DNA of 64,000 nt from CAWINY01 sp963837635 (lineage in GTDB: Bacteria; Acidobacteriota; Terriglobia; Terriglobales; Acidobacteriaceae): the NCBI GenBank assembly GCA_963837635.1, contig CAWINY010000006.1, positions 868,001 to 932,000 of the forward strand, written 5' to 3'. This document shows, one piece after another, positions 1 through 8,054 of this stretch. How positions within the stretch are numbered: the first letter of the stretch is position 1; every line of letters begins with the position of its first letter. The notes under the pieces are model-generated. The model had not been told where the DNA came from and ran no database searches. It saw only the letters and a program-made list of their open reading frames with translations. Both the position numbers and the translations under genes were made by a program.

Positions 1-1007
1 AGCAGTTCCAGCACGTTGTCGAAGCAAGCGGAGTCGCTGCCGCCGGGTTGAACGATGGGCAGCAGCTTCTTGATGTCGTCGCCGAACAACGCGGTGGCGA
101 GCAGCGATTGGCGGGCGTGCATCCAGTTCAGATTGCCCTTGAGGGTGTTGATCTCGCCGTTATGCGCCACATAGCGGAACGGATGCGCCAGGTGCCATGT
201 CGGGAAGGTGTTGGTCGAAAAGCGCTGATGCACCAGGCAGAGGGCGCTGGTGAAGTCCGGATCCGAGAGCTCGCGGAAGAACTTCACAATCTGCGGCGCG
301 AGCAGCAGGCCCTTGTACACGATGGTGCGAGCCGAAAACGACGGGATATAGAAAAAGCTTTTGTGTTCCAGGTCGGAGGCGGCGATCTCGTTTTCCGCGC
401 GCCGGCGGATGACGTAAAGCTTGCGCTCCAGGGCGTCCTCGTCCATGCTGGGCGCCGCCTGCACGAAAAACTGCTCGATGTAGGGCTGCGAGGCCCGCGC
501 CAGGCGCCCCACCGCGCTGCCGTCGCACGGGGTGTCGCGCCAGCCGAGCACTTCCAGGCCTTCCTCGCGGGTAATGCGTTCGAGGATGCCCTCGCAAATC
601 AGCCGCTCCTGGCGGTCGACCGGGAGAAACGCCATGGCCACGCCGTACTGGCCGGGCTCAGGCAGGGTCATGCCAAGTTTCGGACATTCCCGGGCGAAGA
701 AGGTATGCGGGATCTGGATCAGTAGGCCGGCACCGTCGCCGGTCTCCGGGTCGCAGCCCGCGGCGCCGCGATGGGTCAGGTTGATGAGAATCTCGATGCC
801 CTTTTCCACGATCGCGTGGGAGCGCTCGCCCTTAATGTTGGCGACGAACCCTATGCCGCAGGCATCGTGCTCGTGGTCGGGGTCGTAAAGTCCTTGCGGA
901 TCAGGCAGATCGAAGAATCCATCCGGCTGGTCGTGCCAGTCCTGAGGGGGGTCACAGGATTGATTCCCGTCGGCAGGGCGCAGATCTCCATTCGTACTAC
1001 AGTGCAT
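1..1007 (-). CDS. gltB: Glutamate synthase large subunit, N-terminal part (runs off the window)
   Basis: The reverse strand encodes the glutamine amidotransferase class-II domain of ferredoxin/NADPH-glutamate synthase, which makes glutamate from 2-oxoglutarate and glutamine in the cytoplasm. The conserved stretch HDACGIGFVA supplies the Cys that becomes the N-terminal nucleophile after propeptide removal, about 45 residues from the proposed ATG at 1007. Further in, RFSTNTFPTWHLAHPFR and AHNGEINTLKGN are hallmark GltB motifs. Only about 335 of roughly 1500 residues are present; the FMN and Fe-S domains lie beyond position 1. The start is the only ATG that keeps a short propeptide. The gene is divergent from proC across a 139 bp AT-richer spacer. 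Confidence 0.93.
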   Translation of the reverse strand, partial: MHCSTNGDLRPADGNQSCDPPQDWHDQPDGFFDLPDPQGLYDPDHEHDACGIGFVANIKGERSHAIVEKGIEILINLTHRGAAGCDPETGDGAGLLIQIPHTFFARECPKLGMTLPEPGQYGVAMAFLPVDRQERLICEGILERITREEGLEVLGWRDTPCDGSAVGRLARASQPYIEQFFVQAAPSMDEDALERKLYVIRRRAENEIAASDLEHKSFFYIPSFSARTIVYKGLLLAPQIVKFFRELSDPDFTSALCLVHQRFSTNTFPTWHLAHPFRYVAHNGEINTLKGNLNWMHARQSLLATALFGDDIKKLLPIVQPGGSDSACFDNVLEL

Positions 1008-1146
1008 GTTAAGTTAATAACCGGATTGGGGATAAATGTACAACCGAGAGTTTCGATGGGGTGTATAAAAAAATTCAATGAGCCAGAGTATGGCCATTAA
1101 TGGCGTTTTCGTCCACAGTTGTGTATAAGCGTCTTGGCGTGAGGAG

Positions 1147-2031
1147 ATGAGTGTGTCTGTTAGCACTGCAACCGGCGAAAGTGCCGCTGCCGGAACGGAT
1201 TTGCGCAGTCAGGATTTGCGAAATCAACGAGTCGCGGTGATCGGCGCCGGCAAGATGGGCGGTATTTTGTTGAACGGCTTGCTGGGGCGGGGGCTTTTTT
1301 CACCCGAAAACACCGTCGCGACCGTGGGTCCTGGCGACCCGGCGCCGGTTTTGCCCCCTGATTTGAGGATTTCCATCGGCACCGACAACAAAGCGGCGGT
1401 CAGCGGGGCCGACATTGTCCTGCTCAGTGTCAAGCCGCAAACCTTGAAGGGCGTGCTGGAAGAGATCCGTCCAGTGGTGAAGCCCGGCCAGTTGTTCGTT
1501 TCGATCTGCGCCTCGGTGCCGACCGCCTACATGGAAAATCTGCTGGGCGAGGGTGTGCCCGTCGTGCGCGCCATGCCGAACACGCCGTGCATGCTCGGCT
1601 ACGGCATGACAGGTATCTGCAAGGGCAAGCACGCGGACCAGCGCCACCTGCTGCTGGCGCAGCGCATGTTCGACACCGTTGGTCGCACCGCGATCGTCGA
1701 CGAAAAACACATGGACGCGGTTACGGCGCTATCCGCCAGCGGTCCGGCGTATATCTATATCATCTTGGAGTCGCTGGCCGAGGCCGGGGTGAAGGTTGGC
1801 CTGCCGCGCGATCTTGCCACGCTATTGGCGGCGCAGACCACGCTTGGCGCCGCTCAGGCGGTGCTGCTGACGGGCCAGCATCCGGCGCTGCTGAAGGACG
1901 CGGTCACCACGCCGGCCGGCTGCACCATCGACGGCATTATGGAACTGGAAGAGGGCAAGCTGCGCGTGACGTTGATCAAGGCTGTTGTCCGAGCCACCAA
2001 GCGCGCAAAGGAATTGATGTTCAGCGATTAG
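1147..2031 (+). CDS. proC: Pyrroline-5-carboxylate reductase
   Basis: A protein of about 294 residues that reduces 1-pyrroline-5-carboxylate to proline using NAD(P)H. The N-terminal Rossmann motif GAGKMGGILLNGL appears at about residue 33, followed by MPNTPCMLGYGMTG and the C-terminal dimerisation and catalytic stretch SGPAYIYIILESLAEAG. The length is slightly above the usual 265-280 because of a 28-residue Ser/Thr/Ala-rich N-terminal extension. A GAGGAG sequence directly abuts the ATG at 1147, so the in-frame GTG at 1153 (six bases from it) may be the real start. It is divergent from gltB; glutamate is the precursor of proline, so the neighbourhood is metabolically coherent. Confidence 0.95.
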   Translation: MSVSVSTATGESAAAGTDLRSQDLRNQRVAVIGAGKMGGILLNGLLGRGLFSPENTVATVGPGDPAPVLPPDLRISIGTDNKAAVSGADIVLLSVKPQTLKGVLEEIRPVVKPGQLFVSICASVPTAYMENLLGEGVPVVRAMPNTPCMLGYGMTGICKGKHADQRHLLLAQRMFDTVGRTAIVDEKHMDAVTALSASGPAYIYIILESLAEAGVKVGLPRDLATLLAAQTTLGAAQAVLLTGQHPALLKDAVTTPAGCTIDGIMELEEGKLRVTLIKAVVRATKRAKELMFSD

Positions 2032-2036
2032 TAACT

Positions 2037-2115
2037 GTAGCGCCGGCATCTCGCCGGCGGGTTCCGTCCGCAGCGCGAAAGTTGACAGGGCCCGCCGGCG
2101 AGACGCCGGCGCTAC
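2037..2115. repeat. Dispersed palindromic repeat, family A (two inverted arms)
   Basis: Arm GTAGCGCCGGCATCTCGCC begins at 2037 and its near-perfect inverse ends at 2115, each arm itself rich in CGCCGGCG. The same unit recurs at 14255-14278 (one arm) and 31950-32052 (two arms). It is REP/BIME-like. It sits just after proC and could also act as a transcript 3' end. Confidence 0.8.
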
Positions 2116-2268
2116 AAGTGAATCAGCGTTCATCAGCGCAAATCAGCGGCAATTGGGTTTTTTCCATAGCATCTGGTTGAGGCACTCACGCTAATGTTGT
2201 TACAACCTTTTCAAACATTTGCTTATTGACTTCCGGGCAGAACAGGAATTAGTATTTCGCGCAAGCTG

Positions 2269-2382
2269 ATGTGCACTTTTATTGCCAGCACGACCGCCGT
2301 GACCCCGACAGGAGCTACACCTGTCAGTGTACGAATCCGAGTAATAGTAACTCGGATTACGTCGCCAAGTCTCGGTGGTTGA
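2269..2382 (+). CDS. Thr/Ile/Val-rich leader peptide of the threonine/branched-chain operon
   Basis: A 37-codon reading frame (ATG 2269, TGA 2380-2382) containing 8 Thr, 5 Val and 4 Ile codons. This composition resembles thrL/ilvL-type attenuation peptides and matches the products of the operon that starts at 2462. It uses ACA, ACT, ATA and GTA codons that look less favoured in the neighbouring genes. Two hairpins lie inside the frame and an intrinsic terminator follows it. The Shine-Dalgarno is weak, and no in-frame ATG lies further upstream before a stop at 2227. That the peptide is translated and regulatory is inferred from composition and position. Confidence 0.7.
   Translation: MCTFIASTTAVTPTGATPVSVRIRVIVTRITSPSLGG
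2307..2358 (+). promoter_or_regulatory. Leader hairpins of a probable transcription attenuator
   Basis: Two stem-loops lie within the leader peptide frame. GACAGG (2307-2312) pairs with CCTGTC (2320-2325). AATCCGAGT (2334-2342) pairs perfectly with ACTCGGATT (2350-2358) around a 7-base loop, and Ile, Val and Thr codons lie in that second hairpin. GGTGG at the end of the leader frame (2374-2378) could pair with CCACC (2411-2415), the first arm of the terminator, as a candidate antiterminator. Pairing was judged by eye, without energies. Confidence 0.6.
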
Positions 2383-2408
2383 GCTCTAGAAGATTCAGAA
2401 CTGACTAG

Positions 2409-2447
2409 ACCCACCCGCCGAACGGCGCGGTGGGTTTCATGCTTTTA
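2409..2447 (+). terminator. Intrinsic terminator (attenuator) before aspartokinase
   Basis: ACCCACC-CGCC pairs with GGCG-(C)-GGTGGGT around a GAAC loop, followed by a T-rich tract (TTTCATGCTTTTAT). It lies between the Thr/Ile/Val leader frame and the first structural gene, where an attenuator terminator is expected, rather than at an operon end. Confidence 0.75.
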
Positions 2448-2461
2448 TAGGACAGGGCGCA

Positions 2462-3871
2462 ATGATCGTAATGAAATTTGGTGGAACCTCGGTAGAAGAC
2501 ACCACGGCCATTGACCGGGTGGCTTCCATCGTTCGCGGGCGTCTCGCGCAGCGGCCGGTAGTCGTGGTCAGCGCGATGGCCAAGGTAACGGATCAACTCG
2601 TGGCCGCCGGACAGGCCGCCTATGCGGGACAGTTGCACGCCGCCTTGGAGCGGGTCACGGCGCTGCGGGAGCGGCATCATCGTACCGCGCGGGAGCTGAT
2701 CGGCGAGCAAGCTGCCCACGAACTCGAAAAGCTCATCCCCGAGTTGGATCAATTGCTGGATCAGCTCGAGAACCTGCTGCGCGGCGTGGCTGCCGTGGGC
2801 GAACTCAGCGAGCGCACCTCGGATGCGCTGCTTTCCTTTGGCGAGCGGCTTTCCAGCCTGATGGTGGCGGCCGCCTTCCGCGTGCGCGGACTGGATGCGT
2901 GCCACGTCGATTCGCAAAAATGCGTGATCACGGACAACAGCTTTACTCATGCTTTGCCGTTGTGGGAGGACACCAACGAGCGCACCCGAGCGACGGTCAT
3001 GCCGTTGCTCCATGGCGGCAAGGTCCCCGTGGCGGGCGGATTTGTTGGTTCGACCCGCGACGGTATCACCACCACTCTGGGCCGTGGCGGATCGGACTTC
3101 TCGGCGGCAATCTATGGCGCGGCGCTCGATGCCGAGCGCATCGAGATCTGGACCGACGTGGAAGGCATGATGACCACCGACCCGCGGATTTGCCCGGCAG
3201 CGCAGAGCATCGGCACCATCAGCTTCGACGAAGCGGCGGAGATGGCGAACTTCGGCGCCAAGGTGCTGCACCCCGCGACCCTCGTCCCGGCCATGGATAA
3301 GAACATCCCGGTGTACGTTCTGAATTCGCGTAACCCGAACAGCACGGGAACCTGCGTGCGCAAAGATGCCCCGCCCTCTAACACGATGTTCCGCGCTATT
3401 GCGGCGAAAAAGGGCGTCACCATTATCAGTGTCTCCACTCCCCGCCGCCTGGTAGCTCAGGGATTTCTCAAAGCTATTTTCGATACCTTCAATCGCCACG
3501 GTATCCCGGTGGACAGCATTGCCAGCTCGCAGGCCAGCCTTTCCCTGAGCGTCGATTCCAAGTATGACATCGGCGGCCTGCTGGCGGAGCTGCGGGAACT
3601 GGCGAAGGTTGCGGTGGAAGAAGAGAAGGCGATCATCTGCCTGATCGGGGCGGACGTGCGCGGCCGCGTGGGCGTGGCGGCGAAGATCTTTACCTGCATC
3701 GCGCAGAACGGGATCAACGTGCGCATGATTTCGCAGGGCGCATCGGAGATGAACGTCGGCTTCGTCATCAATGAGAGCGACGTGCCCGCAGCGGTGCGCC
3801 ATCTGCATGCCGAGTTTTTCGAGCAGCCAATCAAGGCGGCCACAAACTATGCCGCCGGGAGCCAGAATTGA
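2462..3871 (+). CDS. lysC: Aspartate kinase
   Basis: A monofunctional aspartokinase of 469 residues that phosphorylates aspartate, the first step towards threonine, isoleucine, methionine and lysine. The N-terminal MKFGGTSVED is the signature phosphate-binding motif. The substrate/ATP segment GRGGSDFSAAIYG lies near residue 200 and the C-terminal third carries the paired ACT allosteric domains (for example VPVDSIASSQASLSLSV and NVRMISQGASEMNVGFV). The size and lack of a homoserine dehydrogenase domain fit the LysC/AK-III type. It is the first structural gene after the attenuator-like leader. Its stop overlaps the ilvD start (TGATG), implying translational coupling. Confidence 0.95.
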   Translation: MIVMKFGGTSVEDTTAIDRVASIVRGRLAQRPVVVVSAMAKVTDQLVAAGQAAYAGQLHAALERVTALRERHHRTARELIGEQAAHELEKLIPELDQLLDQLENLLRGVAAVGELSERTSDALLSFGERLSSLMVAAAFRVRGLDACHVDSQKCVITDNSFTHALPLWEDTNERTRATVMPLLHGGKVPVAGGFVGSTRDGITTTLGRGGSDFSAAIYGAALDAERIEIWTDVEGMMTTDPRICPAAQSIGTISFDEAAEMANFGAKVLHPATLVPAMDKNIPVYVLNSRNPNSTGTCVRKDAPPSNTMFRAIAAKKGVTIISVSTPRRLVAQGFLKAIFDTFNRHGIPVDSIASSQASLSLSVDSKYDIGGLLAELRELAKVAVEEEKAIICLIGADVRGRVGVAAKIFTCIAQNGINVRMISQGASEMNVGFVINESDVPAAVRHLHAEFFEQPIKAATNYAAGSQN

Positions 3872-5541
3872 TGGCGGAAGGAAAGCGACATAGCGGCGCG
3901 ATCACCGACGGAGCCAGCCGGGCTCCGGCGCGCGCCATGCTCAAAGCGGTGGGGTTCACCGACCAGGACTTGGCGAAGCCGATCATCGGCGTGGCTAACA
4001 CCTGGATCGAGGTCGGTCCCTGCAATTACCACCTGCGCGAGCTGGCGGTGGAGGTAAAGGCGGGCATTCGCGCCGCCGGCGGCACGCCGATGGAGTTCAA
4101 CACCGTCTCCATTTCCGATGGCATCACCATGGGTAGCGAAGGCATGCGCGCTTCGCTGATCAGCCGCGAGGTCATCGCCGATTCCATCGAACTCGTCGCC
4201 CGCGGCAATCAGTTCGATGGGCTCATCGTGCTGGTGGGCTGCGATAAGACTATCCCCGGCGGTGTCATGGCATTGTTGCGGGCGAACGTTCCAGGCATGT
4301 TGCTCTATGGCGGATCCATCGCGCCCGGACGCTTTCATGGGCACGATGTGACCATCCAGGATGTGTTCGAGGCGGTGGGCGCTCACGCCAGCGGCAAGAT
4401 GAGCGACACCGAACTGCACGCGCTCGAAGATAGCGCTTGTCCCGGTGCGGGTGCCTGCGGTGGCCAGTTCACGGCGAACACCATGGCCACGGCCTGCGAG
4501 TTTTTGGGCATCGCGCCCATGATGAATTCCTGCGTGCCCGCCACCGATCCGCTCAAGACTAAAGCCTCGCACCTCGCGGGTGAGATGCTGATGGATTTGG
4601 TTCGCCGCAATGTGTGTCCACGTGACATCGTGACCCGCGCCGCAATCGAGAACGCCATCGCTTGCGTCTGCGCCACCGGTGGCTCGACCAACGCAGTGCT
4701 TCACCTGCTCGCTATCGCGCGCGAAGCCGGAGTGGAGCTGAAGATCGAGGAGTTCGACCCCATCAGCGCACGTACCCCGCTGCTCGCCGACTTGAAACCC
4801 GGCGGCCGATTCACCGCCCCGGATATGTTTCGTGCAGGCGGGACCCGCCTTATGGCGAAACGGCTGGCGGAGTTGAAGCTGCTGAAGTCCGAGGCGATTA
4901 CGGTCACAGGAAGGACGATAGGGGAAGAGGCTGCGTCGGCCGTCGAAACGCCCGGGCAGGAGGTCATCCGCCCCGCGACCCAGCCAATTAAGCCGCAGGG
5001 CGGATTGGTAATCCTGAAAGGCAACTTGGCACCGGAAGGCTGCGTGGTCAAGATCGCAGGCCACAGCATGCAACAGCATCGTGGGCCAGCTCGCGTCTTT
5101 AATTGCGAAGAAGATGCGTTTGCCTCGGTGCAGAGCGGCGCCCTCAAAGCGGGTGACGTGGTCGTGATCCGCTATGAAGGGCCGAAGGGCGGGCCGGGCA
5201 TGCGCGAGATGCTGGCGGTTACGGCGGCGATTGTGGGCGCAGGTTTGGGTGACAGCGTGGCTCTGCTGACCGATGGCCGATTCTCGGGCGCGACCCGCGG
5301 ATTGATGGCAGGCCATGTGGCTCCAGAAGCGGCGCGCGGCGGTCCCATTGCGGCGGTGCGCGACGGCGACATGATTGAGTTCGATCTACCGACGCGTCAG
5401 TTGCGCGTCGAGATTTCTGAAGAGGAGATGCGGAAGCGGCTGGCGTCCTGGACGCCGCCGGCTCCGCGTTACACCCACGGCGTGCTGGCGAAATACGCGC
5501 GCAGCGTCTCGTCAGCCAGTATCGGAGCGGTGACGGAGTAA
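3871..5541 (+). CDS. ilvD: Dihydroxy-acid dehydratase
   Basis: Converts 2,3-dihydroxy-isovalerate and 2,3-dihydroxy-3-methylvalerate to the 2-oxo acids leading to valine and isoleucine, using an Fe-S cluster. Visible cluster and metal motifs are GCDKTIPGG (about residue 124) and CPGAGACGGQFTANTMA (about residue 190), with GSTNAVLHLLAIAREAG and the C-terminal GRFSGATRG. The 556 residues are typical. The ATG at 3871 overlaps the aspartokinase stop by one base; a TTG at 3868 is possible but less likely. It is followed three bases later by ilvB. Confidence 0.96.
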   Translation: MAEGKRHSGAITDGASRAPARAMLKAVGFTDQDLAKPIIGVANTWIEVGPCNYHLRELAVEVKAGIRAAGGTPMEFNTVSISDGITMGSEGMRASLISREVIADSIELVARGNQFDGLIVLVGCDKTIPGGVMALLRANVPGMLLYGGSIAPGRFHGHDVTIQDVFEAVGAHASGKMSDTELHALEDSACPGAGACGGQFTANTMATACEFLGIAPMMNSCVPATDPLKTKASHLAGEMLMDLVRRNVCPRDIVTRAAIENAIACVCATGGSTNAVLHLLAIAREAGVELKIEEFDPISARTPLLADLKPGGRFTAPDMFRAGGTRLMAKRLAELKLLKSEAITVTGRTIGEEAASAVETPGQEVIRPATQPIKPQGGLVILKGNLAPEGCVVKIAGHSMQQHRGPARVFNCEEDAFASVQSGALKAGDVVVIRYEGPKGGPGMREMLAVTAAIVGAGLGDSVALLTDGRFSGATRGLMAGHVAPEAARGGPIAAVRDGDMIEFDLPTRQLRVEISEEEMRKRLASWTPPAPRYTHGVLAKYARSVSSASIGAVTE

Positions 5542-5544
5542 ATT

Positions 5545-7248
5545 ATGAAGAAAACCGGTGCGGAGATTATTTGGGAGTGCCTGGTGCACGAAGGCGTGAC
5601 AACCGTCTTCGGTTATCCGGGCGGGGCGATTTTGCCCACCTATGACGCCATCTGGAAGTATCCGGTACACCATGTCCTGACGCGCCACGAACAGGGCGCG
5701 GCCCACGCCGCCGACGGCTACGCGCGGGCCAGCGGGCGCGTGGGCGTGGCCATTGCGACTTCCGGACCGGGCGCAACCAACCTGGTGACCGGCATTGCCA
5801 CGGCGATGCTCGATTCCTCGCCCATCGTTTGCATCACGGGGCAGGTGGGCAGCAAGCTGATCGGCTCGGACGCCTTTCAGGAAGTTGACATCACGGGCGT
5901 GACCCTGCCCATCACCAAGCACAACGCGCTGGTGACGCGCAGCGAGGACGTGGCTCGTACTCTGCGCGAGGCGTTCCTCATCGCCAGTTCGGGCCGTCCG
6001 GGTCCGGTGCTGGTGGATATCACCAAGGATGCGCAGGCGGGGTCGTGCGAGTTCGACTGGGAGGCGGCGGCGCCGCAGTTGCCCGGCTATCGTCCGCCGC
6101 TGGCCTGTGATCCCCGTGATCTGGACAAGGCCGTGGAGTTGATCCATGCGGCCAAGCGCCCGGTGATTCTTGCCGGTCGCGGCATCCAGCTCTCCGGCGC
6201 CATGGAAGAAGTTCGCCAGTTGGCGGAGCGCGCCCACATCCCCATCGCCATGACGTTGCTCGGCATCGGCGGCGTGCCCGCGCTGCACCCGCTGAATCTT
6301 GGCATGATGGGCATGCACGGCGAAGCCTGGGTGAATCACGCGATTCAGGAATCCGACCTGCTCATCGCGCTGGGCATGCGCTTCGACGACCGGGTTACCG
6401 GCAACGTGAAGAATTATGCGCCCGGCGCCAAGAAGATCCACGTTGAGCTGGATCGCGCCGAGATCAACAAGAACATCAAGGTGGACCTGCCGCTGGTGGG
6501 CGATCTGAAGAGCGTGCTGCAGGATCTGCTGCCCAGGATCGAGGCGGGCGACCGCTCCGAGTGGCTGGCGCATATCCAGCAACTCAAGGGCGATGCGGCG
6601 GTGCGCGACATCCAGAACCTGCCCGATACCGGCCATCTCTACGCCGCGCACGTGATCAGCGACTTGTGGCGCCAGACCCACGGGGAAGCCATCATCGTCA
6701 GCGACGTGGGCCAGCATCAGATGTGGGAGGCCCAGTACTACCATCACGAGCAACCCCGCTCGCTGATAACTTCCGGTGGACTTGGAACCATGGGCTTCGC
6801 CCTGCCGGCAGCCATCGGCGCGAAGATGTCGCGCCCGGAAGCGGAAGTCTGGGTCGTCGTCGGTGACGGCGGCTTCCAGATGACCTCCTGCGAGCTGGCC
6901 ACCATGGTCCAGGAAAAGCTGGACATCAAAATTGCGCTGATCAACAACGGCTATCTCGGCATGGTGCGCCAGTGGCAGGAGTTCTTCTACGACCGGCGCT
7001 ATTCAGCCACGCCGCTGCACAGCCCCGATTTTGCCAAGCTGGCCGAAGCCCATGGCGTGGTGGGCATGAATGTCCAGGACCGGGCGGGCGTGGTCCCGGC
7101 GGTTCGCGCGGCGCGCGAGCACCAGGGCCCTTATCTGATCAATTTCAAGGTCGAGAAGGAAGATTCGGTTTATCCCATGGTGCCTGCGGGCGCGGACCTG
7201 CACCAGATGATCCGCCGCCCCGAGCCCGCGCATGCCGGAGGGAAGTAA
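5545..7248 (+). CDS. ilvB: Acetolactate synthase large subunit
   Basis: Thiamine-diphosphate enzyme of 567 residues that condenses pyruvate with pyruvate or 2-oxobutyrate, the committed step of valine and isoleucine synthesis. The catalytic-Glu region RHEQGAAHAADGYARASG is near residue 50 and the FAD-binding middle domain includes LGMRFDDRVTGN. The C-terminal TPP signature starts at GDGGFQMTSCELATM and ends at INNGYLGMVRQWQ. It sits three bases after ilvD and five bases before ilvN, the regulatory subunit it needs. Confidence 0.97.
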   Translation: MKKTGAEIIWECLVHEGVTTVFGYPGGAILPTYDAIWKYPVHHVLTRHEQGAAHAADGYARASGRVGVAIATSGPGATNLVTGIATAMLDSSPIVCITGQVGSKLIGSDAFQEVDITGVTLPITKHNALVTRSEDVARTLREAFLIASSGRPGPVLVDITKDAQAGSCEFDWEAAAPQLPGYRPPLACDPRDLDKAVELIHAAKRPVILAGRGIQLSGAMEEVRQLAERAHIPIAMTLLGIGGVPALHPLNLGMMGMHGEAWVNHAIQESDLLIALGMRFDDRVTGNVKNYAPGAKKIHVELDRAEINKNIKVDLPLVGDLKSVLQDLLPRIEAGDRSEWLAHIQQLKGDAAVRDIQNLPDTGHLYAAHVISDLWRQTHGEAIIVSDVGQHQMWEAQYYHHEQPRSLITSGGLGTMGFALPAAIGAKMSRPEAEVWVVVGDGGFQMTSCELATMVQEKLDIKIALINNGYLGMVRQWQEFFYDRRYSATPLHSPDFAKLAEAHGVVGMNVQDRAGVVPAVRAAREHQGPYLINFKVEKEDSVYPMVPAGADLHQMIRRPEPAHAGGK

Positions 7249-7253
7249 GGATT

Positions 7254-7817
7254 ATGTTGCATACATTGGTTGTTCACGTGGAGAACAAGCCCGGGGTGCT
7301 GAACCGGGTGGCATCGCTGTTCCGCCGCCGCGCTTTCAATATTGAATCGCTGACGGTGGGCCATACCCATGAACCGGGCGTTTCGCGCATGACCATCGCG
7401 GTCGATACCGACAACGATGGGGCGCAACGGATCGAGGCGCACCTCTACAAACTGGTCAACGTGCTGCACGTGCAGAACGTGACCAACGAGCCCGCCGTGC
7501 AGCGCGATCTCGCCATCATCAAAGTGACGGCGGACGCCACCGCGCGCACGCACATCATGCAGCTTGCGCTGGTCTTCCGCGCGCACGTGGTGGACGTGGC
7601 CCCGGACTCGATGATGATCGAGATCACCGGCGCGGAAGACAAGATCGACGGCCTGCTGGAAGTGCTGCGGCCCTATGGCATCCTCGAGATGGTGCGCACC
7701 GGGCGCGTGGCCATGGGCCGCGGATCGAAATCATTCTTCGCGGTGGCCACCGCGGGGGGCATGCCGGCGGTCGTCAACGGCTTTTCCGAGGACGACAGCG
7801 GGATTTACTCGGTATAG
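7254..7817 (+). CDS. ilvN: Acetolactate synthase small (regulatory) subunit
   Basis: A protein of 187 residues that binds the IlvB subunit and confers valine feedback control. The N-terminal ACT domain reads LHTLVVHVENKPGVLNRVAS with the following FRRRAFNIESLTVG, and the C-terminal domain ends in the family-typical RTGRVAMGRG. The ATG at 7254 follows GGAGGGAAGTAAGG, a good ribosome-binding site; longer upstream extensions of the frame fall inside ilvB and are not coding. The C-terminus has a short extra tail (about 25 residues after VAMGRG). Confidence 0.95.
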   Translation: MLHTLVVHVENKPGVLNRVASLFRRRAFNIESLTVGHTHEPGVSRMTIAVDTDNDGAQRIEAHLYKLVNVLHVQNVTNEPAVQRDLAIIKVTADATARTHIMQLALVFRAHVVDVAPDSMMIEITGAEDKIDGLLEVLRPYGILEMVRTGRVAMGRGSKSFFAVATAGGMPAVVNGFSEDDSGIYSV

Positions 7818-7851
7818 TAATTGGTTGGCTGGAAGTTATCCCCAGGCAAGA

Positions 7852-7991
7852 ATTGTCATCCTGAGCGAAGCGAAGGATCTATGCATTTTTCGTTGTGATC
7901 GAAATGCATAGATTCTCGCCTTCGCTGTGGTCACCTCCGAACACGCAGCGCGTTTCGGGGACCCCGCCGCTCCGGCTTGGAATGACAAATC
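7852..7991. repeat. Composite dispersed repeat, family B
   Basis: The ilvN-ilvC gap contains ATTGTCATCCTGAGCGAAGC at 7852, an imperfect inverted repeat around ATGCAT, and ends near 7991 with GGAATGACAAA. TGTCATyCTGAGCGAAGCGA is the core of family B, also seen at 12876, 18885, 25272 and 47475. No gene is visible here. Confidence 0.65.
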
Positions 7992-8054
7992 AGAACGACA
8001 AATTTGAATGGCGGCTCGGCGGAAAGCGCGAGCCCGGAACGAAAGGAAAGATTC

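Noticed and set aside
48..725. Long plus-strand frame opposite gltB
   Set aside because: It is the antisense shadow of the clearly recognisable glutamate synthase amidotransferase domain on the minus strand.
2221..2450. T-box or other amino-acid riboswitch before lysC
   Set aside because: No T-box antiterminator core (TGGNACCGCG) or lysine-riboswitch features were seen; a Thr/Ile/Val-rich leader frame explains the region better.
2405..3808. 467-codon minus-strand frame opposite aspartokinase
   Set aside because: Composition is His/Arg-rich without any domain, and the plus strand encodes an unmistakable aspartate kinase.
3847..5316. 489-codon minus-strand frame opposite ilvD
   Set aside because: Antisense frame in GC-rich DNA; no motifs. 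The sense gene has all dihydroxy-acid dehydratase signatures.
6972..7253. Extended N-terminus for ilvN starting inside ilvB
   Set aside because: Residues before 7254 are Arg/Pro-rich antiframe of ilvB, and the ATG at 7254 has a good ribosome-binding site and the conserved IlvN N-terminus.
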